DNA from: Piper betle
Taxonomy: Eukaryota > Streptophyta > Magnoliopsida > Piperales > Piperaceae
DNA: 64,000 bases
NCBI GenBank assembly: GCA_033002965.1
Contig: JAURVB010012671.1
Span: 122,495 to 186,494 of the forward strand
Reading direction: 5' to 3'
Shown: one piece after another, positions 1 to 11,127 of the stretch
Layout: each line of letters begins with the position of its first letter
Position numbering within the stretch: the stretch's first letter is position 1
Translations under genes and position numbers: made by a program
The notes under the pieces: generated by a model
Seen by the model: only the letters and a program-made list of their open reading frames with translations
What the model was told of the DNA's origin: nothing
Database searches by the model: none

Positions 1-1049
1 CATGACCACAACATGCATATAATAATACTAAAAAAAGAAGGAAAAACCACCTCGCGATCGGCGCTGAAATTGGTGCCGACGGACGAAGGCGGTGACGGCG
101 AGCCGGTGGTTTTCCGACAACTGCACCGGCGGGGCAATCGGAGGTAAGGGTTAGCACCATCTCGGCGAGCTTGACCCAATGGTGGTGACGACAAGGGCAG
201 CCGCGGCAGCGATGGCCACCGATGGCGGCGTCGAGTTCGGTCGGGGCGGTCGGTCGCTCCGATCAGACCCACGGCCGGCCTCGACGGCGGCGCTAGGTAA
301 GGGGGAAAGGTAGGGGAAGTCGAGGGAAGAGCTTCGACGTCACGGCAGTGGCGGTCCGGCGCAGACGGCGGCAGAATCACGTCAGGAATGGCCGTGAAAT
401 CGAGGGCGATTTCTGGCGTCGCGACGGCTGGACGGTGGCCGGGCGTGGTTGAGGTGGCAAGGCGACGGCACGGCCAGGTTGGGCGGCGTCGATCGGCGGT
501 GAGGTGGTGTCGGCGGTGGCGGCAACAACCTCAAGGGCGTGGCTAGGGTTTGGATGGTGAAGACGTCGGGGTTTGGGGGAGGGAGATGAGAAATATAGGA
601 GTGGCAAACTTGTAAATAGAACTTGACTCGACACCGGCTCGAGTCAAGAATAATAACTAACTCAGAATAAATCCCAGAAAAATTGAGAAAAAATCCCATA
701 AAATCAAACAAAACAACACAACATCCAAATGACATGCCGTATAACTAATAACCCACCCGAATACCATCTAACGCGTCCTAATGCGTTATTCGGCCTAAAC
801 TAATTCTACGGTCACAACATGAAAAAAATAAAATCATCAACTGTATACTCTCATATCTACTGATAACTCAGTCTGCTGATGCGTATCTGACGTTATCATC
901 GATACTTGGGTATACATGAACCCTCATAGCACGTGCACACAGTCGGCCTCGGCCCCGCACATGTGTTCTGAAAGCTGAACTAACTCGAACCACGGTCAAA
1001 CCGACCGGCTAACGACTATAAAACCCTGACTCGAGTCACGGGTTTTACA
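1..1049 (-). mobile_element. LTR fragment (copy G) of the window's dominant LTR family
   Basis: This is the 5' part of a long LTR read on the minus strand; its edge TGTAAAACCC lies at 1040-1049. It shares with the better copies at 41230-44222 and 47794-50579 the terminal dyad around TGACTCGAGTCA, the stretch with the CCTAATGCGTTA motif near 777-789, the GACTCGA module near 623-645 and a GC-rich block (about 50-560) whose minus strand holds a CCCTAGCC 5'-UTR-like motif. Short open frames in the GC-rich block occur on several strands and are not genes. The copy is cut by the window edge, so I cannot tell a solo LTR from a full element. Confidence 0.75.
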
Positions 1050-1193
1050 CCACCGGTGTATTTTCAATTTTTAGGCTTATTTAAGTCAAAAGGCTAATCC
1101 AACTAGGTTGATTCATAGACTCGTATGACTTGGTTTAGCCAACATACTAGCCTAACCTAGTTGAGTCGAAGACTTGCTCAGTTTAGTTTAGCC

Positions 1194-2060
1194 CATGGTT
1201 GCATAAATCGGAATCGGAATCGGAATCGGTTTTCCATGGAATCGGAATCGGAATCGGAATCGGTCTGAATCGGCCAAGAATCGGTTCAGTTGAATCGGTC
1301 CAAATTAATTTAATCGGTCATATATAATAATTTGACAATTTACAATATAAATATATTAAAATTGGGTATTGATGTTATTTTTATATTATTCTATGTATTA
1401 TAGTTTATGATATTTTTAAATATTTTTTAAGATTTTTTTAAAATTATTTAGAATTAATTATTATTTTTGACTCGGGTTAGACTCGAGTCAACTTTTAATT
1501 ACGAGAATGCCACCCTCCCCTCTCTAGCCCCGCCGCCGCCGGCGGCCCGGTCGGCGGCGAGCCTCGCGGCGGCGATGTCGGCAGCCCGGTCGGACGAACC
1601 GTCGGCCAGCGGAATCGCGGCGGAATCGTGGCGGAAGCGTCGGACGGCGGAAGGTGAGTTCGGAACGGGCGCAGCGTCGGACGGAAGTGGGGTGGTCGGA
1701 AGGTCGGGCGGAGCGTCGGGCGGTCGAATCGCGGCGGAATCGCGGCGGAATCGGGCGGAAGCGCGGCGGAGGGCGGCGGAGCGAACGCGCGCGGAATCGG
1801 GGTTTTTAAATCCAAATTACCATTTTACCCATGCTTAAATAATTTAATAAAAATTATACCTAGGGTATTTTGGTAATTTCCTAAAAACCGATTCCGATTT
1901 AAATCGGCCGATTCCGATTCCGATTTAAATCGGTCGGAATCGGCCGAAACGGGCCGATTCACGACCCGGATTCGGGGCCGACCGAGTCGGCCCCGAAATC
2001 GGATCGGCGCGACGCCGATCCGATTTAAATCGGCCAAATCGGCCGATTTTTTCAACTATG
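1194..2060. mobile_element. Non-autonomous hAT-like DNA transposon, 867 bp
   Basis: The ends are imperfect inverted repeats: the left begins CATGGTTGCATAAATCGG and the right, reverse-complemented, begins CATAGTTGAAAAAATCGG. The element is flanked by a perfect 8-bp direct repeat GTTTAGCC (1186-1193 and 2061-2068), the target duplication length of the hAT superfamily. The outer thirds are built of AATCGG and CCGATT repeats; the middle (about 1520-1800) is very GC-rich. No transposase is encoded, so it must be non-autonomous. The segment 1467-1515 resembles the GACTCGAGTC module of the LTR family elsewhere in the window. The superfamily call rests on duplication length and TIR form only. Confidence 0.75.
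1207..1275 (+). repeat. (GGAATC)n simple repeat at the end of the hAT-like element
   Basis: Two runs of about four GGAATC units are separated by GTTTTCCAT. The opposite end of the same element carries CCGATT repeats, so the hexamer is part of the subterminal structure of the transposon and not an independent microsatellite. Confidence 0.85.
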
Positions 2061-2068
2061 GTTTAGCC

Positions 2069-5000
2069 ACTTACTGATGAGTACAGATTGGTTGAGTTGC
2101 AGAGTCGCCTGGCTAGGTTCGGCCTACTCGTTCAATCGGTCCGGTTTAGTTGCATAATCACTTAGTCTTGTTGAATTGAATTGCTCATTCAAGGGGTTGA
2201 CTCTGATAGTTAGTCTAACTCTGACTCGACTAGTTTGATTTGATCAAATATCTCTTTTAAACTCATTTTAGTTAAGTATTGGTCAAGTTCATGCTTACTA
2301 AAGATAGTATTTAGATTGTGTTGGTGTATACAACATGTATCACACGCGATAAATGTTCATTTAAGTAATTTCATTTGTCAAATTACAACTAGTGTCAAAT
2401 GACAACTCAGAAGCTTTGAAACCCTTGCTATGCAAGAGATTGAAGGAAAGGTTTTTTTGGAATTTCTTTATAAACTTATGTAATTCAAAGTATTCATCAA
2501 AAAATTGAAATTATGCTATTTTTTTTATAATTTTGTATTTAATAGTTAATTTAATTATCATATGTTTTAGTAACAAGTGTACATTGGTGTGATCTTAAAT
2601 TATGATAATCGCATTACATAAGCCCTGAACAAGTAAAGTAGCAACCGCTCATTTTTAATTTTGTGTAAAAGGCCAAACACATGCCACAATTTGCCCAAAC
2701 AACCTATCAATAATAAAAGAACAATGTACAACAAATAAATTTTTTAGGTCATTCCATGATACCCAATGAGAGTTCTCATGTCGTTCCACCTTGAGTTAAG
2801 CTCACAATCTACTATTTTTATGATTTTTTGCAATTTACAATCACAATGAATTTTCGTCACCATTTAATTCATCTAACAAGTCTTCCAAGGCTTGAAATGG
2901 GTCTTTGAGACACTCAAATGCAGAAATAGACATTGTGTTTGGGACGCCAAAATTAGGTAGAATACCAAATAATTTCACGTTAATCCGAGGTCGGGAAGGT
3001 TTTCAAATAATTTTGGAATGAAAAAATACCCAACCGAACAAGGTTCCAGTAGATTTGGTTCATAAAATAGCCGAATCAGGGTTGGGTAAAGCAGCTGGAT
3101 CAGGTTGGAGGTAACCAGGTCGCAACAGTGGGTAGGGCCTCGAGCCAGTCTTCAATATGGTTAAATCGACAAGGCAACTAACATCAACCTGGTGACTGGA
3201 CACCCTCACGGGCTCGACGGCGTAAGAGTGCAACTCCGACGAGTGGGGGCTTCAGCGACGACAATAGCAATGGCAGTGGTCCTGGATAGTGGCTACTGCC
3301 CAGATCGATGGGCATAATAGAGGGGTTCATAAGTACAGAGGTCCGCTGGCTGGAGACGACGACTACAGATGGAAATCTCACAAAAAACTCTCGGCAATAA
3401 TGGTTATTGCCAGGACTTTGTGCACATTTTTCGGCGAACCAACGAGCTGGCTGCGGCACAGCCTGATCGGTGGAGGCTCTTGACAATGCAGGGAGCGGAT
3501 CAACGGTGGTTGATATTTTTTTAATCAACTTAATTTTTTGTTAACTTGTTAGTTTAATCAATTTACTTTTTTACCAACTTAATTTTTTAAAAAATATTTT
3601 TTAAAAATCTAGTTGAATATAAATAAAATAAAATAATTTACATACAATATCAATCACACCGTGCATGTGTCGTTGATGCCATTTGATATCATTGATATGA
3701 GTCCATTAACAACATTAACAATTAAAAATGCTGCAATAGGATTATTTAAGTTAAAATAAAGAATAACTAATTATTGATTGGCATATGTCATTAATGATAC
3801 CGATGTTAATGCCATTGGTGAAATTGGCAAGCGTGACATAACGTCAATGGTGTCATTAGTGTCATTGATTAAAAATATAAAATAAAGTTGATTATTTACA
3901 AAAATTAAATTGATACAATTTAAATTATTGTTAATTAAATAGATAAAAATCAAGTTATATAAAAAGCAACAAAATTATAATTTTGGCATATAATAAGTGT
4001 CATTAATGATATTAATATCTATTATAATGATGACATTGATGATAAGTTAGAGCTTTTTATTGGAAAGGGAAGATTTTTATTAATCTTATTAATTGGTGGG
4101 TAAATCAAAACAAATGACCAGAAGAGAGGAAATTTAATTAAAATAATATCAAAACCACCCTTAAGATAAAATAAAAACTAAAATTTTTTTTTCCAAGGGC
4201 AAATGTGGGTGGGATCTGGCCACCCCCCTATGGGGCGGTCGGCCCTCAAAGCAATCAATGATAACAACAACGAAAAAAACCAATGGCCGTCGATAGGCTT
4301 AGGGGCCCAATCCGGCTGCCCGTGACCTACCCCTCCCAGGCAAACAAAAAAAATAAAACTGGGGTGGGCCACCCCCTATGATGGATGCCATGGCATTAAT
4401 AAGGGTGACAATGATGTTATCGATGACAATTTTAAAAATAATAATTTTACAAAAAAAAGTTTATCTTAGATGTCATGTCATTGATGCCATTCTTTACGTA
4501 AAATAACTTTTTTATTTATTTTTAAATTATCTTTAATTTTTATAAATTATTCTTTTAATTAAATACTTTTTTCAACGTGTACTCTTATTAATAAAACGAA
4601 AAGTCCGATACAAAATTAAAAGTTAGAAAATCAACTAATTAAAATACAATTTTTTAAAAAATACCTAATGCAAATGATTACGACTTTGAATCACACTAAC
4701 ATTAATTTCTTTTTAAAAATAAAAAAATTTAAAGTAGAAGGTCGCTAGTTCAAACCAGGACAACCTCAAATTTTAACTTTCTATTCATAAAAATCAGTTT
4801 AATTGTCTTGAAAAAATATAATAAAAAATAAAATAATTATAATTTATCCTTTCTTTCAAATAAAATATATCTTTAAAATTTATAATCTATATCTAATATA
4901 TTAAATTATTACAACCTATTTCATTATTTAATAAATTTATGTATAAAATTAAAATATATATGGTGTAGGTCACACATTACTCGACATCTTACCCAGTGAT

Positions 5001-5155
5001 AATTAATCTTTATTGACATCGACGACATTTCATACACCTTATAAATATCATCAATGGCATCATAAAAAATTTTATAGTGTCATCAATAACGTCACACATA
5101 ACTTACTAATAACCTTAATGACATTACTAATAATTTTTCAAAATTAAAATATTTT
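2069..5155. other. Gene-free AT-rich stretch with degenerate GTCATTGATG-type repeats
   Basis: I see no supportable gene. Between about 3650-3870, 4000-4045, 4380-4500 and 4990-5130 variants of GTCATTGATG, GCCATTGATG and ATCATTAATG recur in both orientations, suggesting an old cryptic repeat. Small open frames at 3184-3528 have no recognisable domain and overlap each other on both strands. Confidence 0.5.
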
Positions 5156-5159
5156 TAAC

Positions 5160-5660
5160 TTCCTAGTGTAGAAAACACGACCCAATTCACGTTTCAAAAG
5201 GGATCTTTTCTCGACCACATGAAGCCTTACACATTGTACTGAACCTCGAAGCCTGCAACCACATGAATTAGGTCTTCCCTTACCAACAAGTTCAGCATCA
5301 ACATCCCTATGATTAACTTCCAAAGGCCACTGCTCCTCTCACAACCATCTGGCCTCATCACAATCAGGTTCTGGAAACTGACCGTCCCAAACTGGGATTT
5401 CAGCTTGAAAGTTCGGACCAATTCGAATGCCCTTTTTATACCGATCTTTGCCAACATTCAATGCAGATTCTGCCATGGAAGATGGATTGGACTCATTTTC
5501 AAGACTATGAGATCCATCTGAGCAATAAGTAAAAAAGAATCTTTGTTTTGTGAACTAACCCTTGACCTGCCCCTTGTGGCTATTTGGCCACTTCCAATAA
5601 ATTCTGCATACATCAATGGATGCGCTCTGCCTGTTTCTTCAAAATCCATAGAAAGCCAAA
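5160..5660 (-). pseudogene. ELM2-domain protein gene remnant
   Basis: Read on the minus strand, about 5505-5165 encodes a stretch matching my knowledge of plant ELM2 domains: it contains RIGPNFQAEIPVW, then WPLE, then GKGRPNSCGCRLRGSV and a following VEKRSLLKRELG. ELM2 domains occur in plant chromatin proteins together with SANT or ARID domains and recruit histone deacetylase complexes. The frame is interrupted by TGA (5329-5331) where glycine is usual, consistent with one GGA to TGA change. Upstream coding-like sequence (5649-5560, minus) is in another frame, possibly across a short intron. No SANT or ARID part is recognisable nearby. I read it as a broken fragment; an error in one base is the alternative explanation for the stop. 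Confidence 0.5.
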
Positions 5661-5824
5661 ATTCAAGCTTAGCAAGCTATAGATAAACGTTTGAAATACA
5701 AGTATTTATTTTATATTTTATATTATATATTTTTAAATTTTTTGTAAGGAAACCTTTTCGTATCAAACACACTCACCCATGGTTAGTACGAGGTTTGAGA
5801 GCACGCCCATGAGAATGAAACCCA

Positions 5825-6500
5825 TGACCTCTCATAAAGGTTTGAAATAAAAGTTGGCATAACAATAAGTAGACATTTACATCCCCGCCCCCAACTCGGG
5901 ATAAAGCTAAAGGAGAAGAAGATTTCTTTTTCCTTATTCTTCCACTTGATATCCAAAGGGTAATTGGGGGCATAAATTTTAAATCAGGATCTATGTAATA
6001 ACAAACGACAAAATTTTAGATGGTCGGATGTCTTTGTGATACTAACCTTGTCCCTTTATTTGGGCTTGAGACCGGAAACACAGGAACATTGGCATAAAAT
6101 AACAATAAAAAAACAGACCTCTCACAAAAAGAGGTTTGAAATAAAACTTGGCAGAACAACAAAATAAACATTCACTGTAGACCACGCAAGCTCGGTATAA
6201 AGGCCAAAGGAAAAACGAAGAAGATTAACAACAAAAAACAGACCTCTCACAAAGAGAGTTTTGAACTAAAAGTTGGCATAGCAACAAAATAAACATTTAT
6301 GACACCAAGTACCAACCCGAGCCCGGGACAAAGGTCAATGGAGAAGAAGATAACAACAAAACAAACAGACCTCTCACAAGAGAGGTTTGAAATAAAAGTT
6401 GTCATAACAACAAAATAAACGTTCATATCATGAACCCTCACTAGCAACAAAATAACATTCATTAGGTTCATCCCAACCCAAGATAAGGTCAAAGGAGAAG
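5825..6500. repeat. Tandem repeat, about 125-bp units
   Basis: Units start with GACCTCTCA at 5825, 6116, 6241 and 6368; the last three are spaced 125 and 127 bp apart. Each runs through a GAGAGGTTTGAAATAAAAGTT segment, an ACAAAATAAACATTC segment and a GGTCAAAGGAGAAGAAGA segment. GACCTCTC and GAGAGGTT form a small hairpin at each unit start. No gene is seen. Confidence 0.75.
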
Positions 6501-6524
6501 AATATAACAACAAAATAAACAACC

Positions 6525-7195
6525 AAATCCAATTTGTGAAAATCTACTCTTATTATTAGAAAGGCAAATAAAAATTTGCTTTGTTGAAAAGTAGGAAATC
6601 AACTAATCAAAATACCAAAAAAATCAAATTATTACCGTCTATCTTCTCATTCAATTAGAGTAGCTTTAAAATTGGAGCATATATCTAAGTTATTAGAAAT
6701 AATAACTAATTCTTTCTCATGATACAAAGAGGGTCTAATCTCAAAAATTAGAATCTATCTCTACCATATGTGCATACAAGGAGCATATCTTGCTTACTTA
6801 AGAATAAACTTTTAAACGTAACCCTTAATCTTAACCCTAACGTTACCGTAACCCTAACCCTAACCTTGAACCTAACTACCTAAGCCTTACAACCCTAAAC
6901 CAGAAACTAGTAGAACCATAACAATCCACAACACAACAAAATGAGAAACCAAAGGGGCTATCATGTGATTTACAGTAACAAAGCAACCAACTAATACTCA
7001 TGAAGAAACATAACCTATTCCAAATCTCATCAACGGCAACATTGATTCACCAGCAACAAAACAAAACAAAGCACATACAACCACACACACATTCAAATCA
7101 AATTTAAACACCATAGCAAGAAATATTAATACCTGCTATAGCGATCGATTGAACCTCAAAGATCCCGGCCTACCCCATGCAAGAACTTCCCTAGC
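6525..7195. other. Gene-free AT-rich stretch with a short CCCTAA cluster
   Basis: No gene is seen. At 6818-6875 several CCCTAA and CTAACC units cluster imperfectly; there are too few units to call an interstitial telomere tract. Confidence 0.45.
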
Positions 7196-7375
7196 CCTAA
7201 TTGCCTGCTCCCAACGCCCACCCAAAGACATCTGATCCCCTCCCAACCCTTGGGTTGGACCACGAGGATCCATTGCAGCACCACATATCCACCCCAACAT
7301 ATCCCTCACCACTCAAAATCCACCACTTACTCCTCCCTTCTTCCCACCATGTACAACGACACCATTGAAACTTAC

Positions 7376-7507
7376 CGGCTCTTGGTTCCGCTTCGCCCAC
7401 GCTTCCAAATCGCTCAGATCGTCGGCAACCATGGCTTTGAAAATTTTACCAAAATCCCGGTTTCGCAACTTTGGCCTGCAACTCCACCTCCACGGGTTTT
7501 TCGCCAT
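7376..7507 (-). other. Possible orphan first exon
   Basis: On the minus strand an ATG at 7507 opens 44 codons that end at a consensus donor (exon end CCG at 7376, intron GTAAGT from 7375). The predicted peptide has a charged segment ADDLSDLEAWAKRN and codon use more ordered than its surroundings; an internal ATG at 7432 is an alternative start. I do not recognise the protein. It lies on the same strand 1.7 kb upstream of the ELM2 remnant and could belong to that gene, with the tandem repeat in an intron, but no intermediate exon was found. Confidence 0.3.
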
Positions 7508-7519
7508 GAATAGATACCG

Positions 7520-9485
7520 GTTTTTCTTTGATCAACTTTTTATCACAAGTAAGAATACTAATATAATAAGTTTCTAATCCTAATAGGAGTTTTAATTATT
7601 ATTTAGTATTAATATAAATTAACTAATATCTAATTCATTTTGGAAAGAATCTTCCACTAAAAGAATTTCCTATTTAAAAAACACTTATTCTAAATATACC
7701 ATTAATGATAATTTAAAAATGGATAATTAATGCCATAAGACTTGAACAATCAAAGTAATAAAAGAAATAACAACGAGTGTCAAGTTCTAATTTTTTCAGA
7801 GTCACTAATTAATTTTGGTGAACAAGTCAAACCGAACAAATGATTGAATTAATTACTAACCATTAAGTGAACAAGTAAATCAATTAAGACTAAACTAATT
7901 AAGGACTTTAACTTTAGTAAATTAATCAGACCATACAAAAAGTTGAATTGAATTAAAACATGCTCACCCATTATTCTCTGACAATCAAGTAAATAGAAGG
8001 AGTATTTGGTAGGTACAAAGAAAGTAAATAAAAAGTAGATAAGAAAAGTGATAAGGAAAATGATACACAAGAGACATACGAAGATTTTTATAAGTATTTG
8101 TTACTCCTATCTCCTATCCCTTCTATATCTTAAGGTAGGCTTTTAATTACTTCATTAGGGTACAATTTGTGCACATTATAACCCTACAACAAGTCTCACC
8201 TAAAGCCAAAAAGCTTGCACATAATTCTAATAGTTTAGAGGCTTACAACCATTGAAACAAAATCTATTCTTCTTTCAAGCTCTCTTAAGAGCTAAAGTGT
8301 CTATTTCTTCACATGCTCTCCTAGGAGCTAAACAACTATTTCACAACCTTTCCTAAGAGTCAATGAGCCCACACCTTTACAAGTTTTCCTAAGAACTAAA
8401 GAACAATCCACCTCTAAGCCTTGGAGGCAAGCATGCAAGTAGTACCATTCCTCCAACAGCAAGGGCAAAACACTCCACACAAACTTCTAACACCTTAGAA
8501 ATTATAATTAAGTTAAAACACATAAGTAGTAACCTCGTCAAACCTTTAACAACATTGCTTTAGATTAAATAGTATGAGAAGGGATTTGTTGTACCAAGTG
8601 TTGCAGTAAAATCCTTGTAGCAACTTTATCATTGGTTCTAATTATCATAATTTATGGAATATAACTGCAGATTACAACTTTTTTAAAAAAATGGCTAATT
8701 CAATAGATTTAAACCAATAAAAAACTTGCTAAAGAGAGTTTATTGTAGTGAGTGCTACAACATATACTCTCCCATCCCACATAACGCTCTTACATATAAA
8801 AATGAAAACACAAAGTGATTTACAAACTAATATGATATGTCAATTTAATGCTTTATACTTGCACCCTCCCGAGAATTATTCAAAAGGCGCTTCCTAATGT
8901 CTTAATTATAGCCCAAGAAGCCTTGGCCAAGAAAAGTAACTTTTATGCTTTTGAATTTACTACATTATTCTTTTCAACAGTTACTTTTGGTAAAATTGGA
9001 TATCATCCAACTGCCAATCGATATATCCATCATCTGCCGATTGCACTTGAAGGGGTATTTGGTTGCCAGACAATCTACCAATCTCCCGCCGATCGCCTTT
9101 ACACTCGAGCTGATTTGTTCTGCCGTCTATCGATACACAATCAGGTGTCGTTCAATTTGTAGAAGCTTTGTCAATATATTGTCAAATTTCAGAATTGTTT
9201 ATGCAAAAATATTAATTATTTTGCACAAACTCTGAGGAAAAAGTTGTTTACAAAAGGTGGTTGCTTTTTTGGAGAGCTTATGAAATGCAAAATTAAAGTT
9301 TGGGGTCACACCAAAAACCTTTTTTCTGCAATGTTTCATAATTAATTATCAACTACTAATAATAAAAATAGAACAATTGACATAAAAATTAAATTTTTAT
9401 TAATATATGTAAAGAGTACAAAAATGACAAGGATTATTCTTTTTATAATGAATTTTCTCTCACTCCCTCACAATAAAAGCTTGAA
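7520..9485. other. Gene-free AT-rich stretch
   Basis: No gene is supported. Around 8270-8400 a loose motif of about 45-60 bp recurs four times, each built on a palindrome such as CTTAAG, CCTAGG or CCTAAG followed by AGCTAAA or a variant. The 104-codon open frame at 8848-9162 has no domain and no intron or promoter context. Confidence 0.4.
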
Positions 9486-9489
9486 AATA

Positions 9490-9850
9490 ATCACTAAATA
9501 ATTCAATGTACGAATCCCATATGGAGGCTTGTAGACGAATCTACAAGTGTATGGGGTTCACTCAACTCTAACCAAGTCGGATTTAGTTAGCCGGCCTGCG
9601 TCAAAACATGCATCTAACTAATCGACTCGACCAACTCGAGATAAACTGGCTTAGACAACCAGAGTTGGCTCAAGGCTAACTAGCCTGCTTGTGTGAGAAT
9701 ACATGTCTAGCTGCCCGAATCAACTAGGCCAAGAGAACCGAGTTTAATTGGTGTGAGTTGAGTCATGAAGGTCTAACCTGCCTGTGTTAGAATATATGTC
9801 TAGTCCCCTTTTACAACTTGCCCAATCAAAATAGTGACTCAATCGAGTTA
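9490..9850. repeat. Degenerate tandem repeat with CTAACTAGCCTGC motif
   Basis: Three diverged copies of roughly 110-130 bp share a core resembling CTAACTAGCCTGC followed by AGAATACATGTCTAG. Related text (GGCTAATCC, CTAGCCTAACCTAG) occurs on both sides of the hAT-like element near 1090-1190 and 2060-2230, suggesting one dispersed family. No gene is seen. Confidence 0.45.
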
Positions 9851-10606
9851 AGAATTAAACTTATATCCATTTATACAAGTGGATAGATTTTTTAAAGCTT
9901 TTTACTCTTAAGCCTTGCATTTCAGCCCAGTTTTCCAAAGAGCCTCTAATATGTGAAAAAAATTAAAAATGAGAAACCCTATTTATAGAAAAGAAGGGTT
10001 GCATAATTACTACCGATTACTTCTCAATGATTTGGTAGGACAAATTCGTAATTTAATAATATTTATTTTTATCTACCCTGGAGAACAAGTAAAAGAGTGG
10101 TAAAAGTCTATAAAACTTTTTGTAATAACAGATTTGTAATAAAAACGAGTTCTCCACCTTCTTTCTTCCCCTCCTCAACACCCACCAATTCTCTTCTTTT
10201 TTCCAATAAAGATATTGTCGTTTTAAAAATTACCAACATGGGTCTCTCCATATAAGGTATGATTTTTTCAAATAGTCAATTTTGGTCTTTCTCATATTAA
10301 TAACAAATTAGGGGCTATGATCTTGTTTTTATTTTTTCATTTATTTTTTATGTGCATGCATTACAACTATTTAGCTTTCTACGTGACTGGTTATCAATCA
10401 ATCTACCTATCGTCACCTCAATAATTTGTCATAGATTCTCAAAACTTTGAAACGTCATGAGACTTTAGTAATTCTTAAAATATTAAAGAGTTCTTGAACA
10501 GATAATTGGAGTATTCCGAACTTTGAGGTAAGCTGATCCCCCATAATTTAACAGCTCGGCATTAGAGTAGTTGCTTTGGGTTGTAATTCCTTGGGTTTTC
10601 CTCCAC

Positions 10607-10726
10607 GTTAGGATTCTTTTGTGTCAACCTTTCAAGATTATATTGGGTGTGTTGGTTTAAACCCTTGTTAGGGTTCTTTTCGTGTCAACCATTCAAGATT
10701 ATATTGGGTGTGTCGGTTTAAACCCC
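10607..10726. repeat. Tandem duplication, 60-bp unit
   Basis: Copy one (10607-10666) and copy two (10667-10726) both start GTTAGG and contain TTCAAGATTATATTGGGTGT followed by GGTTTAAACCC; they differ at only a few positions. It lies 400 bp beyond the stop codon of the MYC2-type gene. The flanking DNA from 9850 to 11127 has no other recognisable feature. Confidence 0.85.
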
Positions 10727-11127
10727 CTAACTTCCTATCTTAATTGGGTGTGTGGGTGTATTAGTAAGACGTTGCCTTGGGATAAAAAAATTAAGGTTAT
10801 ACCCTAACCCATATGGCTTATTTGTAGCTTATCTTTGGAAGTGCTGCCTGTTTGTTTTGTTTGAAACTTTGAATCAATATTTAAGTTCAAAAATAAAATG
10901 TTGAAGAAACTCGAAGATTTTCTTATCTGAAAGAATTGGAGATTAGTTTCACAAAACACGAAGAGAAATGAAAGATTTAGTACGAAAAAAAGATTAGCTG
11001 TTCTAATGACAGATTTGTGGATATCAACATTCTGAAATCTAAAATATTACAAAATACAACCTCATGCAGAAAATATAAAATTAACATCTCTATTATAACA
11101 ACAAAGAAGCATGATATACAGAAGGGA

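Noticed and set aside
6818..6875. Interstitial telomere of CCCTAA type
   Set aside because: Only three or so adjacent perfect units amid degenerate ones; too short to argue for telomeric origin or a TTAGGG-type plant.
8848..9162. 104-codon open frame
   Set aside because: No domain, codon bias or splice context; overlaps a second frame of similar length.
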